8,826 nucleotides of DNA, taken from assembly GCA_964590515.1 (NCBI GenBank), contig CAZPZD010000065.1:1-8826 (forward strand). The letters are read 5' to 3'. The notes under the pieces were generated by a model that made no database searches, was not told the origin of the DNA, and was given only the letters and a program-made list of their open reading frames with translations. The translations under genes were made by a program, and so were the position numbers. Origin of the DNA: JADFRG01 sp964590515 (GTDB lineage: Bacteria > Chloroflexota > Anaerolineae > Anaerolineales > E44-bin32). Numbering within the stretch: the first letter of the stretch is position 1; the number at the start of each line of letters is the position of its first letter. Below are positions 5,408 to 8,826 of the stretch, piece after piece.

Positions 5408-6535
5408 ATGAAGCTCTCCGTCCTGCAAGAAAACCTCGCTCATGGGCTGACCACCGTGGCCCGGGCCGTGTCGCCCCGCAACACGCTGCCGGTGTTGGCC
5501 AATATTCTGGTGGCCACCGAGGATGGCCGGCTGCGCCTTACCGGCACTAATCTGGAGCTGGGCATCACCTGCTGGATTGGGGCCAAGGTCGCCGAGGATG
5601 GGGCCACAACCGTCCCCGCCAGGACGTTTGTCGACCTGGTCAACACGCTCCCCGCCGACCGAGTCGAGATGGAGCTCACCCTTCGTACCCAGACCCTCAA
5701 CGTTCGCGCCGGCGCCTTCGATAACAACATCAAATGCATTGACGCTCAGGAGTTTCCACCGATGCCCCCCGCCGATCTTGGGGAGGGGGTCTTGCTCGAG
5801 ATGCAGGAGTTGCGCGAAATGATCTCCCAAGTGGCCTTCGCCGCCTCCAGCGACGACGCTCGGCCGGTGCTGAGCGGGGTGCTAGTGGAGATCGATGGAG
5901 CCCATTTGACCCTCGCGGCCGCGGATGGGTTCCGGCTCTCGGTCCGCCGAGCCGATCTCTCGGCGCCGGTCTCCAGCCCCCTGCGGGCGATCGTGCCGGC
6001 CCGAGCACTGGCTGAGCTGGCTCGGATCGCCGGCGACGAGCAGATCCACATGCTGCTGCCTCCTGGCCGGGGTCAGGTGATCTTCCGCGGCCGGGACCTC
6101 GAACTCGTGTCCCAGCTCATCGACGGGGCCTTCCCCGACTATCAGGGAATCATCCCATCCAGTCACACCAATCGGACGGTTCTTTCGACCGCCGGCTTTC
6201 TCAAGGCCTGCAAAGCAGCCGACATCTTCGCCCGCGAGGCTGCCCACTCCGCCCGGTTAAAGATCGCCCCGGGAAGCGAGCTCGAGCCTGGTCGGATCGA
6301 GGTCACGGCCACCGCGGCCGAGACCGGTTCCAATGAGGTCATCGTGGATGCCACGGTCGACGGCGAGCCGATCGAGATCGCCTTCAACGTCCGCTTCCTG
6401 GTGGACGTGCTGAGCGTCATCAACAGTCCGGACGTCGCACTCGAGACCAGCGGGCCGGCCGCCCCGGGCGTGATCAAGCCGGTTGGCCGGGATGACTTCC
6501 TGCACGTCGTCATGCCGATGCATCTCGGACGCTAG
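5408..6535 (+). CDS. dnaN: DNA polymerase III subunit beta (sliding clamp)
   Basis: The ring-shaped processivity clamp of the replicative polymerase, which also recruits repair and mismatch proteins; it works as a homodimer around DNA. At 375 residues it is full length, with three clamp domains (about 1-122, 128-247 and 250-375). Typical features are the start 'MKLSVLQENL', 'NTLPVLANILV' (25-35), 'FPPMP' (116-120), the domain-2 stretch 'SSDDARPVLSGVLVEI' (147-162) with 'AADGFRLSV' (171-179), 'GAFPDYQGIIP' (240-250), 'GEPIEIAFNVRFLVDVL' (319-335) and the C-terminal 'HVVMPMHL'. ATG 5408 is the start because the protein then begins at the family's usual position; an upstream in-frame TTG would lie before the promoter. 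Neither dnaA nor recF flanks it, unlike the classical origin-linked operon. It appears monocistronic, and whether it is the only dnaN in the genome cannot be told here. Confidence 0.95.
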   Translation: MKLSVLQENLAHGLTTVARAVSPRNTLPVLANILVATEDGRLRLTGTNLELGITCWIGAKVAEDGATTVPARTFVDLVNTLPADRVEMELTLRTQTLNVRAGAFDNNIKCIDAQEFPPMPPADLGEGVLLEMQELREMISQVAFAASSDDARPVLSGVLVEIDGAHLTLAAADGFRLSVRRADLSAPVSSPLRAIVPARALAELARIAGDEQIHMLLPPGRGQVIFRGRDLELVSQLIDGAFPDYQGIIPSSHTNRTVLSTAGFLKACKAADIFAREAAHSARLKIAPGSELEPGRIEVTATAAETGSNEVIVDATVDGEPIEIAFNVRFLVDVLSVINSPDVALETSGPAAPGVIKPVGRDDFLHVVMPMHLGR

Positions 6536-6589
6536 TTCGCGCAACCACTTCCCACCGAACTGCGCAAAACTGATTCTTGATTCGCCGGC

Positions 6590-6611
6590 CCGAGCATCCG
6601 CTCCGGCTCGG
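6590..6611. terminator. Weak hairpin between dnaN and the next gene
   Basis: CCGAGC (6590-6595) and GCTCGG (6606-6611) can form a six-base-pair stem with a ten-base loop, 54 bases after the dnaN stop. No T-run follows. It could help end dnaN transcription but is not a canonical terminator. The rest of the 115-base gap holds only the -10 of the next gene. Confidence 0.2.
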
Positions 6612-6633
6612 AATCCCAACCTCGACCCGCGAC

Positions 6634-6639
6634 TAGAAT
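6634..6639 (+). promoter_or_regulatory. Likely -10 box of the PEP-synthase-like gene
   Basis: TAGAAT, eleven bases before the ATG at 6651, with no convincing -35 and no Shine-Dalgarno between it and the start codon. The same hexamer serves as the apparent -10 before two other genes in the window (932 and 3756). The leader would be only a few bases long. Confidence 0.4.
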
Positions 6640-6650
6640 AGTCCCGTACG

Positions 6651-8826
6651 ATGGCTTTTGATCCCGACGGCTTCCCCAAGGCCCTGACCCTGCTCCTGGA
6701 GCTGCACGAGTATCCAATCCTCGCGCCTCAGATCCGCGAACGGATGCGGGCAGAACTGTTCCGCCGCGGCGTGATCGCCCAAGAGACCTTTGAGGCCGAG
6801 GTGCGCGCCAAGGCGATCCGGTCTCAAGAACGGGAGGGATTGCGCGATCCGCACAATCAAGAACCGCCCGATGTGTGGATGAACCGGCTTCGGATCACTC
6901 GCGAGAACCTGACCGACTTCTACTTCGCCTACAACCTTCCTCACGATCTATTCGAATCGCTCGTCCGCGAAACCCTGGCCCAGCGCGGCAGGGCGAGCAG
7001 CTTCGTGCTCACTTTCCATCCCGAACTCGCACCATGGGACATGCTGTTTGCGCAGGGCGAGGCGTACGAAGCCTTGCCTAAGGCCCAGCGCGCATCAATT
7101 GAGCACCATCTGCAGGAGATCAGGGTGGTCCTGATCAAGACCATGATCAGCGACCATCTCGAATACGTGGGGATCGCCAAGGAATGGCTCTCGATCGAGG
7201 ACCTCAAGGCCATCCGGGATCGCCGCATCGGGCGCGGCAAGATTGGTGGCAAGGCCGCGGGATTCGAGCTGGCCCGCAGCATCCTGACTCGATTGAACGA
7301 CCCACAGCTGCGCGAGCGGCTCCGCTTCCCCCGTTCCTGGTTCCTGGCGGCTGACGTCTTCTACCGTTTCAACCAGGACAATGACCTGATCGACATCGCC
7401 AACCAGAAATACAAGAGCGAGACCGAGATTCGCTCCGAGTATGCGGGAATTCGGAAGCGCTTCGAGAATGGCCGTTTCCCGGAGGAGTACGCCGAGCCGC
7501 TGCGGGCGGTGCTGGCCGAGCTGGGACCGACCCCGCTGATCGTTCGTTCATCCAGTCTGTTGGAAGACTCCTTCGGCTTCTCATTCGCCGGCAAGTACGA
7601 GAGCATATTCTGCGGGAACCAGGGCACTGCTAAAGACAACCTGCGGGATCTGCTGCAGGCAATCGCCCGGGTCTACGCTGGAGTCTACAACCCGGACGTG
7701 TTGCTCTACCGCAAGAGCAAGAACCTACTCGACTACGATGAACGAATGGCGGTTCTGATCCAAGAAGTGCGCGGGCGCCAGGTGAACGGGTACTTGCTGC
7801 CAGACGCGGCCGGAGTAGCGTTCTCCCGCAACCAGTACCGCTGGAGCCCAAAGATCGATCGGCGGGCCGGTTTCTTGCGGCTGGTCTGGGGCCTGGGAAC
7901 TCGGGCGGTCGAACCGGCAGACAACGACTACCCGCGCCTGGTGGCCCTCAGCCACCCTGAGTTGCGCCCCGACGTGGATCCCGAACGCATCCGCCGCTAT
8001 TCCCAGCATTTCGTCGACCTGATTGACACGCAGGCCAATTCGATGCGCACACTTCCGGTGGAGCAGGTCCTTTCTGGCGGCCTGAGCAGTCTGCGCTGGA
8101 TCGGCCAACGCTATCAGGGAGACACGCTGCAAGACTTCGTGAGTGCTCCGCTAGGAATGAAATCGGAAGAGGCGGTCGTGACCTTCAGCGGACTGCTGCG
8201 CCGCACCCGTTTCGCCAGCAACATGACTCGCGTGCTGCAGACTCTCGAAGCGGCTTACCACCGACCGGTGGACGTCGAATTCTTGGCGCTGCTGGAAGAG
8301 ACCGAGACCCGCCGGCCGGAGCCGACCGTCTATTTGCTGCAGTGTCGCCCGCAGAGTCGCATGGAGCGTGAGCGGGTGGAACTTCCGACCAATGTCCCGA
8401 AGGAAAGGCAGCTGTTCCTGAGCCGCCGGCTGGTTCCGGATGGCAAGGTCACAAATGTACGCTTCGTGGTCTATATCTCTCCGTACGGGTTTAGAGATTC
8501 GGTGCGCGCCCAAGACCGGGCGGCGCTGGCGCGACTGGTCGGGCGGGTCAATGCCCGGCTCGCCGATGAGGCCTTCATCCTGATGGGCCCGGGCCGCTGG
8601 GGGAGCCAGAACTCGAGTCTGGGCATCCCGGTCGGCTATGGAGACATCTACCATGCGCGGGCGCTGATCGAGGTCGTGCCCGACAATCGAGCTCCGGAGC
8701 CCTCGTACGGAACCCATTTCTTCCAAGACCTGGTGGAGGCGGGGATCTATCCGCTGGCTGTGGCGCTGGGAGACCGCCGGGACGAGTTCAACCGTGAGTT
8801 TTTCGATGCTTCCGAGAACTCACTCA
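6651..8826 (+). CDS. PEP/pyruvate-binding (PPDK N-terminal, ATP-grasp) protein, partial at right edge
   Basis: The frame is open from ATG 6651 to the end of the window: 725 residues are visible and the stop lies beyond. An N-terminal region (about 1-190) matches nothing I recognise. The ATP-grasp domain of PEP synthase and pyruvate phosphate dikinase follows, with 'IGGKAAGFELA' (Lys 201), 'LIVRSSSLLEDSFGFSFAG' (296-314, Arg 299), 'GVAFSRN' (388-394), 'DVEF' (Asp 541, Glu 543) and 'LLQCRP' (Gln 564, Arg 566). These nucleotide-site residues are intact. After it, where the phosphohistidine swivel domain normally comes, there is a different segment with 'ILMGPGRWGSQ' (643-653) and 'GTHFFQD' (687-693), shared with a group of PEP-synthase-like proteins of unknown function. 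No 'GG-x-SHAA' histidine motif is visible. It probably binds ATP and may phosphorylate something other than pyruvate; calling it ppsA would be wrong. Confidence 0.85.
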   Translation, partial: MAFDPDGFPKALTLLLELHEYPILAPQIRERMRAELFRRGVIAQETFEAEVRAKAIRSQEREGLRDPHNQEPPDVWMNRLRITRENLTDFYFAYNLPHDLFESLVRETLAQRGRASSFVLTFHPELAPWDMLFAQGEAYEALPKAQRASIEHHLQEIRVVLIKTMISDHLEYVGIAKEWLSIEDLKAIRDRRIGRGKIGGKAAGFELARSILTRLNDPQLRERLRFPRSWFLAADVFYRFNQDNDLIDIANQKYKSETEIRSEYAGIRKRFENGRFPEEYAEPLRAVLAELGPTPLIVRSSSLLEDSFGFSFAGKYESIFCGNQGTAKDNLRDLLQAIARVYAGVYNPDVLLYRKSKNLLDYDERMAVLIQEVRGRQVNGYLLPDAAGVAFSRNQYRWSPKIDRRAGFLRLVWGLGTRAVEPADNDYPRLVALSHPELRPDVDPERIRRYSQHFVDLIDTQANSMRTLPVEQVLSGGLSSLRWIGQRYQGDTLQDFVSAPLGMKSEEAVVTFSGLLRRTRFASNMTRVLQTLEAAYHRPVDVEFLALLEETETRRPEPTVYLLQCRPQSRMERERVELPTNVPKERQLFLSRRLVPDGKVTNVRFVVYISPYGFRDSVRAQDRAALARLVGRVNARLADEAFILMGPGRWGSQNSSLGIPVGYGDIYHARALIEVVPDNRAPEPSYGTHFFQDLVEAGIYPLAVALGDRRDEFNREFFDASENSL

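Noticed and set aside
5144..5830. A 228-codon minus-strand open frame spanning the kinase start and dnaN
   Set aside because: It crosses two well-supported genes in another frame and has low-complexity Gly/His-rich content with no domain.
8151..8726. Minus-strand open frame opposite the PEP-synthase-like gene
   Set aside because: The plus strand is continuously open with ATP-grasp motifs. The minus frame has no recognisable domain and is a shadow.
1..8826. CRISPR array, transposon ends, phage genes, tRNA or rRNA
   Set aside because: I saw no direct repeats with regular spacing, no transposase or integrase motifs, and no tRNA- or rRNA-like stretch on either strand.

Overview
The window reads as a chromosomal segment of a GC-rich bacterium with mostly housekeeping and metabolic genes. 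I see no phage, plasmid, insertion-sequence, CRISPR, tRNA or rRNA signal. Lineage is hard to fix from sequence alone. A probable MttB-type methyltransferase start, a stand-alone EF-Tu domain-2-like protein, dnaN without dnaA or recF, and many start codons just downstream of -10 boxes would suit Chloroflexota or a related deep terrabacterial group (for example Dormibacterota). This is a low-confidence guess.

Layout, left to right. On the minus strand at the left edge, a GntR/HutC-family repressor lies 14 bases upstream of a gene whose first 15 codons are visible and which resembles the N-terminus of MttB-like (trimethylamine) methyltransferases. The repressor has a near-consensus promoter and a perfect HutC-type operator at the predicted transcription start. 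It has no ATG, GTG or TTG start that would include its whole DNA-binding domain. Next, on the plus strand, come an endonuclease III-type DNA glycosylase with a complete Fe-S motif, an UPF0173 metallo-beta-lactamase-fold hydrolase, an MFS transporter related to the GPH/SLC45 group, and an 87-residue EF-Tu domain-2-like protein. A soluble GAF-histidine kinase on the minus strand converges on that small gene. The kinase is transcribed divergently from dnaN (DNA polymerase III beta clamp) out of a 76-base gap where the two promoters share their -35 region. Last is a long plus-strand gene that runs off the right edge. It encodes a PEP-synthase-type ATP-grasp (PPDK N-terminal) protein with extra N- and C-terminal regions in place of the usual phosphohistidine domain.

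The genes do not form one pathway. The most coherent units are the autoregulated GntR/MttB-like operon on the left and the kinase/dnaN divergent pair. The recurrent regulatory theme is a -10 hexamer (TAGAAT, TATACT or TACACT) placed 6 to 17 bases before a start codon that lacks a Shine-Dalgarno sequence. This suggests leaderless or very short-leader mRNAs for the glycosylase, the kinase, dnaN and the PEP-synthase-like gene. The hydrolase, the EF-like gene and the MttB-like gene have good ribosome binding sites. Nothing here is clearly a new defence or mobile system. The items most worth a second look are the unusual translation start of the GntR gene with its 17-codon leader ORF, and the noncanonical PEP-synthase-like protein.
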